In this document: in pieces, positions 32,278 to 40,783 of the stretch
How the letters are laid out: every line of letters starts with the position of its first letter
Position numbering within the stretch: position 1 is the stretch's first letter
Source of the DNA: Asticcacaulis sp. AC460
GTDB lineage: Bacteria > Pseudomonadota > Alphaproteobacteria > Caulobacterales > Caulobacteraceae
Reading direction: 5' to 3'
Assembly: GCF_000495795.1 (NCBI RefSeq)
Contig: NZ_AWGD01000019.1
Location: forward strand, 124,001-188,000
Length of the DNA: 64,000 bases
Made by a program: the position numbers and the translations under genes
Notes under the pieces: model-generated
Seen by the model: only the letters and a program-made list of their open reading frames with translations
Told to the model about the DNA's origin: nothing
Database searches by the model: none

Positions 32278-33297
32278 TTAGGCCGCGTCGAGCAGTTCGA
32301 TATTTTCGACCATGCAGGCCAGTTCGAGGTCTTCGATGACGTAGGCGTAGTTGCCCGACTGATAGTCCTCGTACTGGTCGCGCTTGGCGTTATCGACCAG
32401 GGTGCGACGGTGGGCGCCTTCCTGTTCGTAGATCGACAGGTTGTCGTAGGTAGTGATCAGGACCTTTCCGGCCGGGAAGAACGGCACGGTAACAGCCGGC
32501 TTGCCGCCCAGGCGCTTGGTCGACATGACGATGTCGCTGGCGACCATGTTTTCGCTGTCCTGGTCGCGGTTGATGATCGGCAGATACTTATCGTGCAGCA
32601 GGCCGGTGGAGGTGATGACGATCAGGTTCGGGTTGTCACGATGCTGAACCGGGATAAGCGTGTTGATTGCATCGTAGACCAGGGCGTCGAGGTTGGCATA
32701 GTCGGCCGTGGGATCTGTGCCGTAAGTGACAACATCGTCTTCGGCGCCTTCGGTCATGACGCGGGCGGCATTCTCGGTCCGCATCTTTTGCAGCCAGCCG
32801 ATATTGACGTCCTGGAGCAGCGGATAGGTGCCGCGGTTGGTGGCGGCAGCGGCCGACGTGCCGTTCCAGCCGATCATGATCATGTCGAGCGCGATGCGCT
32901 TGATGATTTCGTTCTGGATCCGCACCTGGAAGTCCGGGAACTTGGCCCAGAGGTCGAGCTTGGCATAGGTCAGGGCGGTGTCGAAGTTGGTCTGTTTACA
33001 GTCGTAGCTGCGATCGTCGAGCGCCGACGGGTCTTGCACCGGACGATCCGTGGTCGCCGTATTGACGCGGCCGGCCAGGGTCGAGGAGATTGACAGGCCG
33101 ATGATCTGGGCAGACTTTTCGGTCACCAGCGGCATGTTGATGCGCGAAAGGAAGTCGCTCGACTCCTGAAGCTTGGTGACCAGGGTCTGCTGGACCTCCG
33201 GGGCGGCGACGAACTTTTCCGTCGCATCGGCCACCCCGTTGATGAGCGCGATGTGCGAGACATACTGCTTCATCGCAATGCGGGTCGTGGTTTTCAT
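32278..33297 (-). CDS. N: Major capsid protein N
   Basis: 339 residues: MKTTTRIAMKQYVSHIALINGV, INMPLVTEKSAQIIGLSISSTLAGRVNT and VRIQNEIIKRIALDMIMIGWNGTSAA are family landmarks of the P2 HK97-fold capsid. The N-terminus is probably trimmed by O during maturation, as in P2. Good AGGAG-poor spacing suggests translation coupled to upstream O. Confidence 0.93.
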   Translation of the reverse strand: MKTTTRIAMKQYVSHIALINGVADATEKFVAAPEVQQTLVTKLQESSDFLSRINMPLVTEKSAQIIGLSISSTLAGRVNTATTDRPVQDPSALDDRSYDCKQTNFDTALTYAKLDLWAKFPDFQVRIQNEIIKRIALDMIMIGWNGTSAAAATNRGTYPLLQDVNIGWLQKMRTENAARVMTEGAEDDVVTYGTDPTADYANLDALVYDAINTLIPVQHRDNPNLIVITSTGLLHDKYLPIINRDQDSENMVASDIVMSTKRLGGKPAVTVPFFPAGKVLITTYDNLSIYEQEGAHRRTLVDNAKRDQYEDYQSGNYAYVIEDLELACMVENIELLDAA

Positions 33298-33338
33298 GTT
33301 CGTTTAGGCTCCGGAAGGGCAGGAAGAGGTTAGGGCGA

Positions 33339-34178
33339 TCAGCAGACGGCGAGGACGCGACCGTCGCCGCCGGTGGCGGCTGGGCGTTGCGTGTAGGAGG
33401 CGTCGGGGGTCTTCTCGACGATGGCCTTCAGCGCGTCGAAATCGCGGCGCTGGGTGTCGAGATCGGTGCGCAGGGCGCCGAAGGATTCGGTGACGGACTT
33501 GGCAAGGGCCGCGGTGGCATCGGCTTGGGCCTGCATGCCCGCGGCGAACAATTCCAGGCCTTGGGGTGCGGGGGCGTTCGGGGTGATGACCTCGACCTTC
33601 GGCACTTCCTTATTGCCGCCGGTCAGGGCGGTGACCGCGGCGGAAAGCGACGACAGGGCGATCGTCAGGGCGTTTTGGGTTTCGGTCGGCTTGTCTTCGT
33701 CGAACTTGAAGCTGTCGTGTTCGTGCGGGTCGGTCGGGACGGTTGCGAAGGCCTTGGAGAATTGCAGGCGTTCTGTGCCGATCGAAGCCGGCGTGTCGGT
33801 GACGGCAATGCCGGTCAGGCCATATTTGCCGGTCTTGGCAAAGTCTGGGTAGAGTTCGATCGAGGTGTAGACCTTCTGGTCCGCCTTGTTCAGATCCTTG
33901 GCGCGATCGTTCGGCAGGATTTCAGCGTAGAGACAGGTGCGCTTTTCGGGCTTTCCGCCGATTTGCAGGGTGTCTTCCTGGACGGAGAGGCCGACAACGT
34001 CGCCGACCATGCCGAAGGGCTTGTCGCCGCTGATACCGCGGATATGTTCGACATTGACGCGGACGCCGTAGGTGTTCGGGTTGAAGGTTTCGGCGGCCTC
34101 GCGCAGCCAGTTCGGTTCGATCGTGCGGCCGTCGATGGTCGGGCCGGATACGGCGACGCGGAACTTCTTGGGCTTCAT
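33339..34178 (-). CDS. O: Capsid scaffold/protease O
   Basis: 279 residues from the ATG at 34178 (MKPKKFRVAVSGPTIDGRTIEPNWL); the frame upstream to 34292 crosses the promoter region. WLREAAETFNPNTYGVRVNVEHIRG and VYTSIELYPDFAKTGKYGLTGIAVTDTPASIGTERLQFS are P2 gpO signatures. The N-terminal half is the protease; the helical C-terminus is the scaffold. It opens the leftward capsid unit opposite terminase P. Confidence 0.9.
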   Translation of the reverse strand: MKPKKFRVAVSGPTIDGRTIEPNWLREAAETFNPNTYGVRVNVEHIRGISGDKPFGMVGDVVGLSVQEDTLQIGGKPEKRTCLYAEILPNDRAKDLNKADQKVYTSIELYPDFAKTGKYGLTGIAVTDTPASIGTERLQFSKAFATVPTDPHEHDSFKFDEDKPTETQNALTIALSSLSAAVTALTGGNKEVPKVEVITPNAPAPQGLELFAAGMQAQADATAALAKSVTESFGALRTDLDTQRRDFDALKAIVEKTPDASYTQRPAATGGDGRVLAVC

Positions 34179-34269
34179 GGGACGGGCTCCAGGGTCGAAA
34201 GGGTGGCGTCTGAAACGCCGAAATTGAGCCCTATTGACGCGCGCAGCCGGGTCGGATTGGCAACGCGGA

Positions 34270-34298
34270 CGCCTTGTGATTGCCGTCATCACAAGGCG
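34270..34298 (+). promoter_or_regulatory. Late-promoter palindrome, copy 3 (between O and P)
   Basis: The 23-mer at 34273-34295 (CTTGTGAT, TGCCGTC, ATCACAAG) is identical to that at 22907, and here the arms extend to 11 bp (CGCCTTGTGAT / ATCACAAGGCG). It lies in the divergent gap between O and P, about 49 bases before the P start and 106 before O. This is the same place as the divergent PO/PP late promoters of P2. Confidence 0.75.
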
Positions 34299-34332
34299 TT
34301 GACGTCATCAGACTACGGGCGCGCGCGTAACC

Positions 34333-36162
34333 ATGGCCGGCATGAAGCAAAAGCCGGCATCCACCTCAGACAAGGCCGTCAAGCCCTTCGATCCGAAGCG
34401 GCATGCTCGGACTTTGTATTGGTGCGGATGGTCGGTTTCGCAGATTGCCGAAGAGATCGAGCTTCCACGCACCACGGTCCAGTCTTGGAAGGACCGCGAC
34501 AAATGGGATGACGCTTCACCTTTGATGCAGGCCGAAACCTGCCTGACCACGCGGTTCAATCTGCTGGTCATGAAAGAGGAAAAGACCGGCCACGATTTCA
34601 AGGAAATCGACCTGTTAGGCCGCGAGATGGAACGGCTGGCCCGGGTGCGCCGCTATGAAGCGCCAGGCGGGCATGAAGGCGACCTCAATCCGAAGGTTCA
34701 GAACCGGAACAAGGGTGACCGCAAGAAGGCCAGCAAGAACCTGATCAGCCGCGAGACGGTCGAGAAGCTGGATGCTGCCTTCCGGGAGGGGTTGTTCGGG
34801 TATCAGGAAAACTGGCTAAGTACCACGGGCCGCCGGATTCGGATGTTGCTGAAGTCGCGCCAGGTAGGAGCGACCTGGTACTTTGCGCGCGAACGGTTCA
34901 TGCGGGCGCTGGAGACCGGAAACAACCAGATCTTCATTTCGGCGTCACGCGCCCAGGCGAACATCTTTCGCAACTATATCGTCGATTTTGTCTACAAGGT
35001 TTCCGGCGTCCAGCTGACCGGCGACCCGATGGTTATCGACCGCGGCCAGGACGCGGACGGCAATATCCTGGAGCCGGTGACCCTGTATTTCCTGGGCACC
35101 AATTATCGCACGGCCCAGGGTTATACCGGCGATGTCATCATAGACGAATATGCCTGGATCTACGGCTTCGACGACATCTTTAAGGTGGCGTCGGCGATCG
35201 CGACCCACAAGCGGTTTACGATCACTCTGTTTTCGACGCCGTCGACGATTGCCCATCCGTCCTATCCGATGTGGACGGGCGAACGGTTCAACCGCAAGCG
35301 CAGCAAGGCCGACCGGGTCAAGATCGATATCAGCCACGAGGCACTGAAGGCGGGCGTGGTCGGGCCGGACGGCATTTACCGGCAGATCATCACGTTGCAG
35401 GACGCCATCGAGGCGGGCTTCGACCTGGTTGATATCGAAGAATTGCGGCTGCAATATTCGATCGACGAATTCGCCAACCTGTTCGGGTGCGAGTTCGTCG
35501 ACGACAGCAAGTCGTCTTTCCCGCTGTCGCTGGTGAAACCGTGCATGGTCGACAGCTGGGATGTGTGGGACGATTTCCAGCCTTTGGCCTTGCGACCCTA
35601 TGCCGGCGAGACGTGGCTCGGTTACGATCCGGACGCCAGCGAGCAGGGCGACGGCGCCGGCGTGGTGGTCTGTGCCGCGCCGAAGAACAAACAGGACAAG
35701 TTCCGGGTTCTGGAGCGGCGGAAGTTCCGCGGGCTGGACTTCGAACAGCAGGCCGAAGAGATCCGGAAGCTGACCAAGAAGTACCATGTGACGGAAATCG
35801 CCATCGACTGTACGGGCGTCGGCAAGGCGGTCTTCGACTTGGTGGCCAAGTTCTTCGTGCGGGCGCGGCGGATCGACTATTCAGTCCATACCAAGAGCCT
35901 GATGGTTCACAAGGCGCAGAACGTCTTCCGGAATCGCCGGTGCGAGTTCGACCTGGGCTGGACCGATCTGGCCGCGGCGCTGATGTCCATCCATCCGGAG
36001 CTGACCAAGGGCGGGCGCGAACTGACCTATGTCGCGCGGCGGTCGGCGGAAACAGGGCACGGCGATATCGGCTGGGCGCTGTTGAATTGTCTTTATTGCG
36101 AACCGTTGGACGCCGGAGAGGGCGGCCAGAAATCCAGAGTGAGGGTACTCCATGACGACTAA
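34333..36162 (+). CDS. P: Terminase large (ATPase) subunit P
   Basis: 609 residues. An N-terminal HTH (WCGWSVSQIAEEIELPRTTVQSWKDRDKWDD) is followed by the ATPase with LLKSRQVGATWYFARERF (Walker A-like), YTGDVIIDEYAWIYGFDDIF (Walker B) and LFSTPSTI (coupling motif). The nuclease domain contains LGYDPDASEQGDGAGVVV and EIAIDCTGVGKAVFDLV. Packages DNA into proheads. It overlaps Q by 11 bases. Confidence 0.93.
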   Translation: MAGMKQKPASTSDKAVKPFDPKRHARTLYWCGWSVSQIAEEIELPRTTVQSWKDRDKWDDASPLMQAETCLTTRFNLLVMKEEKTGHDFKEIDLLGREMERLARVRRYEAPGGHEGDLNPKVQNRNKGDRKKASKNLISRETVEKLDAAFREGLFGYQENWLSTTGRRIRMLLKSRQVGATWYFARERFMRALETGNNQIFISASRAQANIFRNYIVDFVYKVSGVQLTGDPMVIDRGQDADGNILEPVTLYFLGTNYRTAQGYTGDVIIDEYAWIYGFDDIFKVASAIATHKRFTITLFSTPSTIAHPSYPMWTGERFNRKRSKADRVKIDISHEALKAGVVGPDGIYRQIITLQDAIEAGFDLVDIEELRLQYSIDEFANLFGCEFVDDSKSSFPLSLVKPCMVDSWDVWDDFQPLALRPYAGETWLGYDPDASEQGDGAGVVVCAAPKNKQDKFRVLERRKFRGLDFEQQAEEIRKLTKKYHVTEIAIDCTGVGKAVFDLVAKFFVRARRIDYSVHTKSLMVHKAQNVFRNRRCEFDLGWTDLAAALMSIHPELTKGGRELTYVARRSAETGHGDIGWALLNCLYCEPLDAGEGGQKSRVRVLHDD

Positions 36163-37159
36163 GGCCAAGGCCAGCCCAGGCAAGGGGCGCATGTTCACGT
36201 TCGGCGAGCCGGAGTCCGTTCTGGATCGGCGCGATGTCGCTTTGTACGCAGAGGCCTGGCGCAATGGTCGATGGTACGAGCCGCCGGTGGCGATGCGCGA
36301 CCTGGCGCGGCTGTTGAACGTCAATCCGCACCACAGGTCGGCTATCGACGTGAAGCGTAACCTGCTGGTTTCGTTGTTTGTGCCGTCGTCTCTGTTGAGC
36401 CGCGGGGAGTTTTCGAAGTGGGCCAACGACTTCCTGTGGGCCGGCAACGGGTATGTCGAGCGCGTGGACAGTATCGGCGGGCGCCCGATGGCCCTGCGGC
36501 ATTCGATGGCGATCAACACCAAGCGAGGGTTGAAGGACGGGGAGTTCTTCTTCGTGAATAATCGATGGGATGTGCACGAATTCAAGAAGGGATCGGTCTT
36601 CCAGCTGATCGAGCATGACGCCTGCCAGGAAATCTATGGTCTGCCCGGGTATCTGTCGGCGATGCAGAGCGCGCTGCTGAATGAGGAGTCCACGCTGTTC
36701 CGTCGTCGGTACTTCAAGAACGGGGCGCATGCCGGGTTCGTGTTCTACCTCAACGAAGAGACGATCGATGACACGTCGGCCGATGAGATCGAGGAGAGCC
36801 TGAAGGGAACGAAGGGCAAGGGGAACTTCCGGAATATCTTCATTCATGCGCCGAAGGGCAAGAAGGACGGGGTGCAGATCATACCGATCGGGGATGCCTC
36901 GGCTAAGGATGAGTTCCTCAACATCAAGAACACCACGCGGGATGACATCCTGGCTGCGCACCGCGTGCCGCCCCAGCTGCTGGGCGTGGTGCCGTCTAAC
37001 ACCGGCGGGTTCGGGGATGTGGAGAAGGCGGAGTCGACGTTCATGCGGGTGGAGATCCTGCCGTTGCAGGCGCGGTTTCTGGAGCTGAACGAATGGCTGG
37101 GCGTTGAGGCGGTGGCGTTCGTGAAGTGGGAGCCGCCAGCCGGAGCCGCTGCTGCGTAG
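36152..37159 (+). CDS. Q: Portal protein Q
   Basis: 335 residues of the P2/PBSX portal family: TFGEPESVLDRRDVALYAEAWRNGRWYEPPV, YGLPGYLSAMQSALLNEESTLFRRRYFKNGAHAGFV and TRDDILAAHRVPPQLLGVVPSNTGGFGDVEKA. It forms the DNA entry ring. It is transcribed from the same late promoter as P and lies at the right end of the structural region. By analogy with P2, cos should lie beyond it. Confidence 0.93.
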   Translation: MTTKAKASPGKGRMFTFGEPESVLDRRDVALYAEAWRNGRWYEPPVAMRDLARLLNVNPHHRSAIDVKRNLLVSLFVPSSLLSRGEFSKWANDFLWAGNGYVERVDSIGGRPMALRHSMAINTKRGLKDGEFFFVNNRWDVHEFKKGSVFQLIEHDACQEIYGLPGYLSAMQSALLNEESTLFRRRYFKNGAHAGFVFYLNEETIDDTSADEIEESLKGTKGKGNFRNIFIHAPKGKKDGVQIIPIGDASAKDEFLNIKNTTRDDILAAHRVPPQLLGVVPSNTGGFGDVEKAESTFMRVEILPLQARFLELNEWLGVEAVAFVKWEPPAGAAAA

Positions 37160-37249
37160 GGAGTCTTCACGGTTGCGTTACCCGCGTTGCACGGGCCTAG
37201 GTTGTCGCCTTGCCGTAACTACATAGGGGCTCCTCATAAGGAGAAATCT

Positions 37250-37504
37250 ATGGAAGTTAAAACCCAGTATCTGGACGCCACGGACCTGCGTGACGTCAAC
37301 AATAAGATCAACGGCCTGATGGCTGTGGTCGCATCCCTGCCCGGCGTGGGCGATATCAACCCGGCATCAGCGCGGGCGTATCTCAAGGGCGCCATCCTCG
37401 ACAGCGATAACGACAAGATCGGAAACGATCAGCTCGCCCGATCGATGTACTTTGCCCAAGCTATTATCCAGATGGCCAGGGAAGGACAGCCGAAGGTCGA
37501 CTAG
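37250..37504 (+). CDS. Small prophage protein after the portal gene
   Basis: 84 residues from the ATG at 37250 with AAGGAG 7 bases upstream, a near-perfect ribosome site. Helical and soluble (TQYLDATDLRDVNNKINGLMAVVASL; DNDKIGNDQLARSMYFAQAIIQMA). No family recognised. It lies in the same direction as P and Q and may be a late gene or part of the accessory end of the phage. Confidence 0.65.
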   Translation: MEVKTQYLDATDLRDVNNKINGLMAVVASLPGVGDINPASARAYLKGAILDSDNDKIGNDQLARSMYFAQAIIQMAREGQPKVD

Positions 37505-37835
37505 GCCGGGCGAACCCCAGACTAAGAACGATCCCAAGCCGGCAGGGGCGACCTTGTCGGCCTCTTCGATTGTGTAGCGCAAGTGCAACACATGCCGTGC
37601 CAAACCCCGAGCCCGCGCTAGGCCCCGCGCCTCGCCCGCTGGCTTCTTGCATGGAAAAAGACGCAAATCGGCGATTGCGATGCAGACCGGGCAGGGCGGT
37701 GTTATGTTGGCCTGTCATGGGCTTAGTTTGGATTTTCGGAGTTCCAAGCCCAGACGCAGTTTGACGCGGTCAGAGGGCGTTTTTCGCCGGATTTTTGGAC
37801 ATTATTTTTAGAATGGTTGCGCTCAAAATTTGAGG

Positions 37836-38131
37836 GTGCACGCGGGAAAAGTCTTACCTGCCTAAAATAGCGCAGTTCTCTATGTCGCAGATATCAAAAA
37901 GTGTAATTAATTCTGATGCTTGCTGTGTCTCGCGCGGGTAAGAAATGGCGTCTAACCTCGTCTTACATCTGATGGCCGATTTCCTTACCTCTTTGAATAT
38001 ATACAACTTATTTTTTATAAAAAGTAATATTATAGGTTAGTTACTTGGTAAGGCTCAGGTAAGACAAAAATAAGATTGAAAACCACGTAAAAACAATGAG
38101 GTAAGGTAGGTAAGATTTTTCCCGCGTACCC
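37836..38131. repeat. AT-rich island with GGTAAG iterons and inverted ends
   Basis: This lies in a 674-base gap (37505-38178) with no gene I can support. Seven copies of GGTAAG or its complement occur (37853, 37937, 37984, 38047, 38058, 38100, 38109), where about 0.15 would be expected by chance. The ends form an imperfect inverted repeat: AGGTAAGAC/TTTTTCCCGCGT in opposite orientations at 37841-37863 and 38104-38127. The interior is AT-rich (TATATACAACTTATTTTTTATAAA). An origin for the primase-helicase or a cos/packaging region are both plausible. Confidence 0.65.
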
Positions 38132-38178
38132 CCGGACATTTTGGGGTAGGACCGAGAAGTAGAAAAGGGGATGCTCAA

Positions 38179-38826
38179 ATGCAGGATAAAAAACGCTTCA
38201 GTGCACGGTTCACTGAATTGCTCGCCCAAGCGGACGAACTTGAGCGGCATAAATACCGTTCAGACAGCTATGAGATGGTAGACCATGAATCCTATCTAAC
38301 TTGGAAAACTAAGACTAAAAATCTGATACAGCTAGTATCCGGCCGCGATTCTGAACATTATCACGCAGTTCTCGTCGCCGAAAAACCTAGTATGTACTCG
38401 ACGAACCTTGACCATCTACGCAAAATTCGAGCAGCGCTGCGCGCCACACAAGAGGACTTTGAATCAGGTTTTCTAAATTCTCTCCGTAGCCTGATACATG
38501 CGGAGGTTTTTAGCGAAGAATTGGAAATATCGAGGGAATTGTTTGTCTCGGGATATGTGTCGCCGGCGGCGGTCGTAGCCGGCATAGTGCTTGAAACGGC
38601 TCTTCGGAGCCTCTGCACGGATCATAGTATTGACCACGGCAAAATGGACAGGATGAACGCCGATCTTGCGAAAGCGAACGTATACAATAACCTCGTTCAA
38701 AAGCGAATTACGGCCGCTGCCGCAGTACGCAACAGCGCGGCGCACGGAAAACCGGAGGAGTTTACAAAGTCAGATGTTGATGAGCTTATTCGTTTTGTGG
38801 GAACCTTTTTGAGCGATTATCTTTGA
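38179..38826 (+). CDS. HEPN-like protein at the prophage edge, candidate phage-exclusion gene
   Basis: 215 residues, helical. The C-terminal region (VSGYVSPAAVVAGIVLETALRSLC ... AAAVRNSAAHGKPEEFTKSDVDELIRFV) has the R-N-x3-H motif (RNSAAH) of HEPN ribonucleases and resembles DUF4145/Abi-type domains. The first 110 residues are of unknown kind. Composition is AT-richer than the phage core. In P2-like phages the equivalent place between the portal/cos end and the next gene block holds old and tin, which exclude other phages. A defence role is therefore a fair inference, not shown by sequence alone. RBS AGGGGA lies before the ATG. Confidence 0.65.
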   Translation: MQDKKRFSARFTELLAQADELERHKYRSDSYEMVDHESYLTWKTKTKNLIQLVSGRDSEHYHAVLVAEKPSMYSTNLDHLRKIRAALRATQEDFESGFLNSLRSLIHAEVFSEELEISRELFVSGYVSPAAVVAGIVLETALRSLCTDHSIDHGKMDRMNADLAKANVYNNLVQKRITAAAAVRNSAAHGKPEEFTKSDVDELIRFVGTFLSDYL

Positions 38827-38982
38827 CCAGGCAGTAAGGATCGACAGTTACGAAAGTCGTCCGATACTCTGGGGCTGAAAAGACTAGGCCGTTGGACTTG
38901 GTGAGGTACGTGTGAGAATGCCATGCGGCGTTGTTACAGGCTAAGCCTGCCTAACCGCATGAAAGATGGTGAAAATTTGGTA

Positions 38983-39029
38983 GACTACGAATCTGAGGGT
39001 CGGGCGTTCGAATCGCTCCGAGTGCGCCA
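38983..39029 (+). other. Prophage attachment site: 3' part of tRNA-Arg(ACG)
   Basis: AGACTACGAATCTGAGGG, then GTCGGGCG-TTCGAAT-CGCTC (T arm), then CGAGTGC-G-CCA. This equals the anticodon loop (ACG), variable loop, T arm and acceptor 3' strand of an alphaproteobacterial tRNA-Arg. No GCACTCG acceptor 5' strand or D arm occurs in the 80 bases upstream, so it is a fragment, as left at one end by integration into a tRNA gene. The intact tRNA and integrase are predicted beyond the left edge of this window. Confidence 0.8.
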
Positions 39030-39101
39030 TCCAAACCAAAAAGGCCTCCCCCTGCGGGAGGCCTTTTTGGTTTGGATGGCACCCGGATCGTTCGAACGCC
39101 C
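39002..39101. repeat. Long inverted repeat spanning the att site and terminator
   Basis: Left arm 39002-39050 and right arm 39056-39101 are complementary except for a few changes and a 2-base gap. They include the T-arm sequence (GGGCGTTCGAA) at the outer ends, GCCATCCAAACC in the middle and AAAAAGGCCTCCC at the inner ends. A tRNA 3' end thus faces an inverted, slightly diverged copy of itself. Confidence 0.75.
39038..39068. terminator. Bidirectional Rho-independent terminator
   Basis: AAAAAGGCCTCCC and GGGAGGCCTTTTT form a 13-bp stem with a 5-base loop and T-runs on both strands. It would end the tRNA transcript in the unlysogenised chromosome. Confidence 0.85.
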
Positions 39102-39402
39102 ATTGCGTTCGGCGCGACCCGAAAGGGCGCGCGACGCCGCAGCGAAGCGGAGGCGCCCCGTAGGGGTAAGCGGCGTTAAAACGCCGCGCATCAATTGCTC
39201 CGCACCGTCACCAGCGGTAGGATTATTATTGAGTGGTGCCCGCCCTGACCCGCAAAAATCTCGAAAGCCATTGGATAGATTTTTGGAGGAAGGATTTGCT
39301 CGTGGACTTAAGGCGTGAGAGAACAAGTGTATGTTTCAAACGAAAGTTGAGATATGAGAAGTTTTTTATCTCTCGTGCCTTCTCGACCTGAGTGATCACA
39401 AT

Positions 39403-40629
39403 ATGAGCGAATACCACGGATATAATCAATTCTTAGTAACTCGGCCTGAGGAAGCGCGTCTCAGGACTGGTATTTCGACAGCAGTAATTCCAAGCTTTGG
39501 AGCTGTGACGCAAGCTGTTGATCAGTATAGAGCAGTTTCAATTTATGATACGAATCTCCCGGATATGGGGGCATCATTCCTGGATGTCGCTTCGGTAGCA
39601 GCTATATCAAAAATCGCAGAGGGGGGCGTCACGAGTTATTTGGACATTGAGCGGGCTGAACTAGCTTGTCAGGCTCTTTTGCTGAATGAAGTTGTTCATG
39701 TTATTTGTCACGGCGCGAAAGTTGAAATTGATTCTGGATTGATAACTTACTTAAGGGGTAGTGAAAATAGGTCTGAATTTTCTTACGAATTAATGTCGAT
39801 GGCTCATTCTATAGATTATATTATCGCGCCCGAATATGTAAAATCAGAAAATGGTGTAATTGTTGATGCGAGTTTCTCGAAAAGTCCATTGTTAGGTAAA
39901 AAATTATCGGAAATTTCTATTGATGAATATTGGAGCAAGGATGTTTCCGATGCGATTAACGCATCCGTGTCAGGCTTCGGAATTCCGGCATATTTTTCTG
40001 ATAGTAGGCTTAATCAATCACGCCGGGGAGATGGTTTTCAAAAGCGATTTTACGGTGGCTTGAATATTTCCTGGGAAAAATCGGTTGGGAATAGCCCTCC
40101 TATTGTTTGCACATTCAGGCTTCCGCCACTATTATCTATAGTTCTGGATAGAGCCAATAATAGGCAGGATATTAAAAATGTAATACGTGATTTACGTGAT
40201 GAACTTTCCATTGTTCGAAAGGAATTGTTGAATTTTAATCAAATTGTTACAAAGCCTAAAAGTGAGATAGAAATTTCAAAAATGGTCAAGTGGATTGATG
40301 AGTCATTTGAAGCAATTTTACCGGAAGCCGGGCTTACTTCTGGCCAGAGAATTTCCAGAAAAATATTCAATATACATAAAATTGTCCGACCTATCGTAAA
40401 ATTTATGGCTGGATTTGTTATGAAAACTGGACTTAGCTACGATGATGTTCTTGGCTACGCAACGAACATACATGAATATGTCCTCGAATCGGAAAGCGTA
40501 ATTGATCGTACTCAAACGTCAAAGATTTTTTCAAATCTTGTGAAAGTTGAGTCTATACAATCGCTTGTACGTCATCATTTTTCGCAATCTGAAATAAACG
40601 CAATAGAAATTTCCATTTCAAATAAGTAA
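39403..40629 (+). CDS. AT-rich orphan gene of unknown function
   Basis: 408 residues, soluble, strongly AT-rich with codon use unlike both the prophage and the host genes, so almost certainly acquired. Features: SIDYIIAPEYVKSENGVIVDASFSKS in the first half, a Lys/Arg-rich centre (NVIRDLRDELSIVRKELLNFNQIVTKPKSEIEISKMVKW) that may be a coiled coil, and a helical C-terminus. No catalytic motif recognised. It stands alone just outside the tRNA-Arg att site, typical of cargo left by an integrative element. No mobility gene is adjacent. The 370 bases before it contain only the inverted repeat and a GCGGCGTT hairpin (39170-39187). Confidence 0.75.
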   Translation: MSEYHGYNQFLVTRPEEARLRTGISTAVIPSFGAVTQAVDQYRAVSIYDTNLPDMGASFLDVASVAAISKIAEGGVTSYLDIERAELACQALLLNEVVHVICHGAKVEIDSGLITYLRGSENRSEFSYELMSMAHSIDYIIAPEYVKSENGVIVDASFSKSPLLGKKLSEISIDEYWSKDVSDAINASVSGFGIPAYFSDSRLNQSRRGDGFQKRFYGGLNISWEKSVGNSPPIVCTFRLPPLLSIVLDRANNRQDIKNVIRDLRDELSIVRKELLNFNQIVTKPKSEIEISKMVKWIDESFEAILPEAGLTSGQRISRKIFNIHKIVRPIVKFMAGFVMKTGLSYDDVLGYATNIHEYVLESESVIDRTQTSKIFSNLVKVESIQSLVRHHFSQSEINAIEISISNK

Positions 40630-40708
40630 TTTTCTATTTTTTTTTACTATATTTATAATTTGAAAAATATATGTATATTGTATCAATTGCGTCATTGAGG
40701 ATTCGCTG

Positions 40709-40729
40709 GGTCGTGTCCTGCACACGACC
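40709..40729. promoter_or_regulatory. Inverted repeat upstream of the LuxR-HTH/VOC gene
   Basis: GGTCGTGT and ACACGACC form perfect 8-bp arms with a 5-base spacer, 55 bases before the start at 40784. A likely operator, possibly for the DNA-binding domain encoded by that gene. Confidence 0.45.
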
Positions 40730-40783
40730 GTGTGACTGCAAACGGGTAGGGAAAATCCTCCGCCCCCATGCTAACCTTCCGGC

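Noticed and set aside
37836..38131. A small transposon or MITE
   Set aside because: The ends are inverted, but no target duplication was seen and the internal iterons fit a protein-binding site better.
38925..39029. A complete tRNA gene
   Set aside because: Only the anticodon loop to CCA end is present. No acceptor 5' strand or D arm can be found upstream.
1..39029. An integrase gene
   Set aside because: None was found in the visible part of the prophage. It is expected beyond the left edge.
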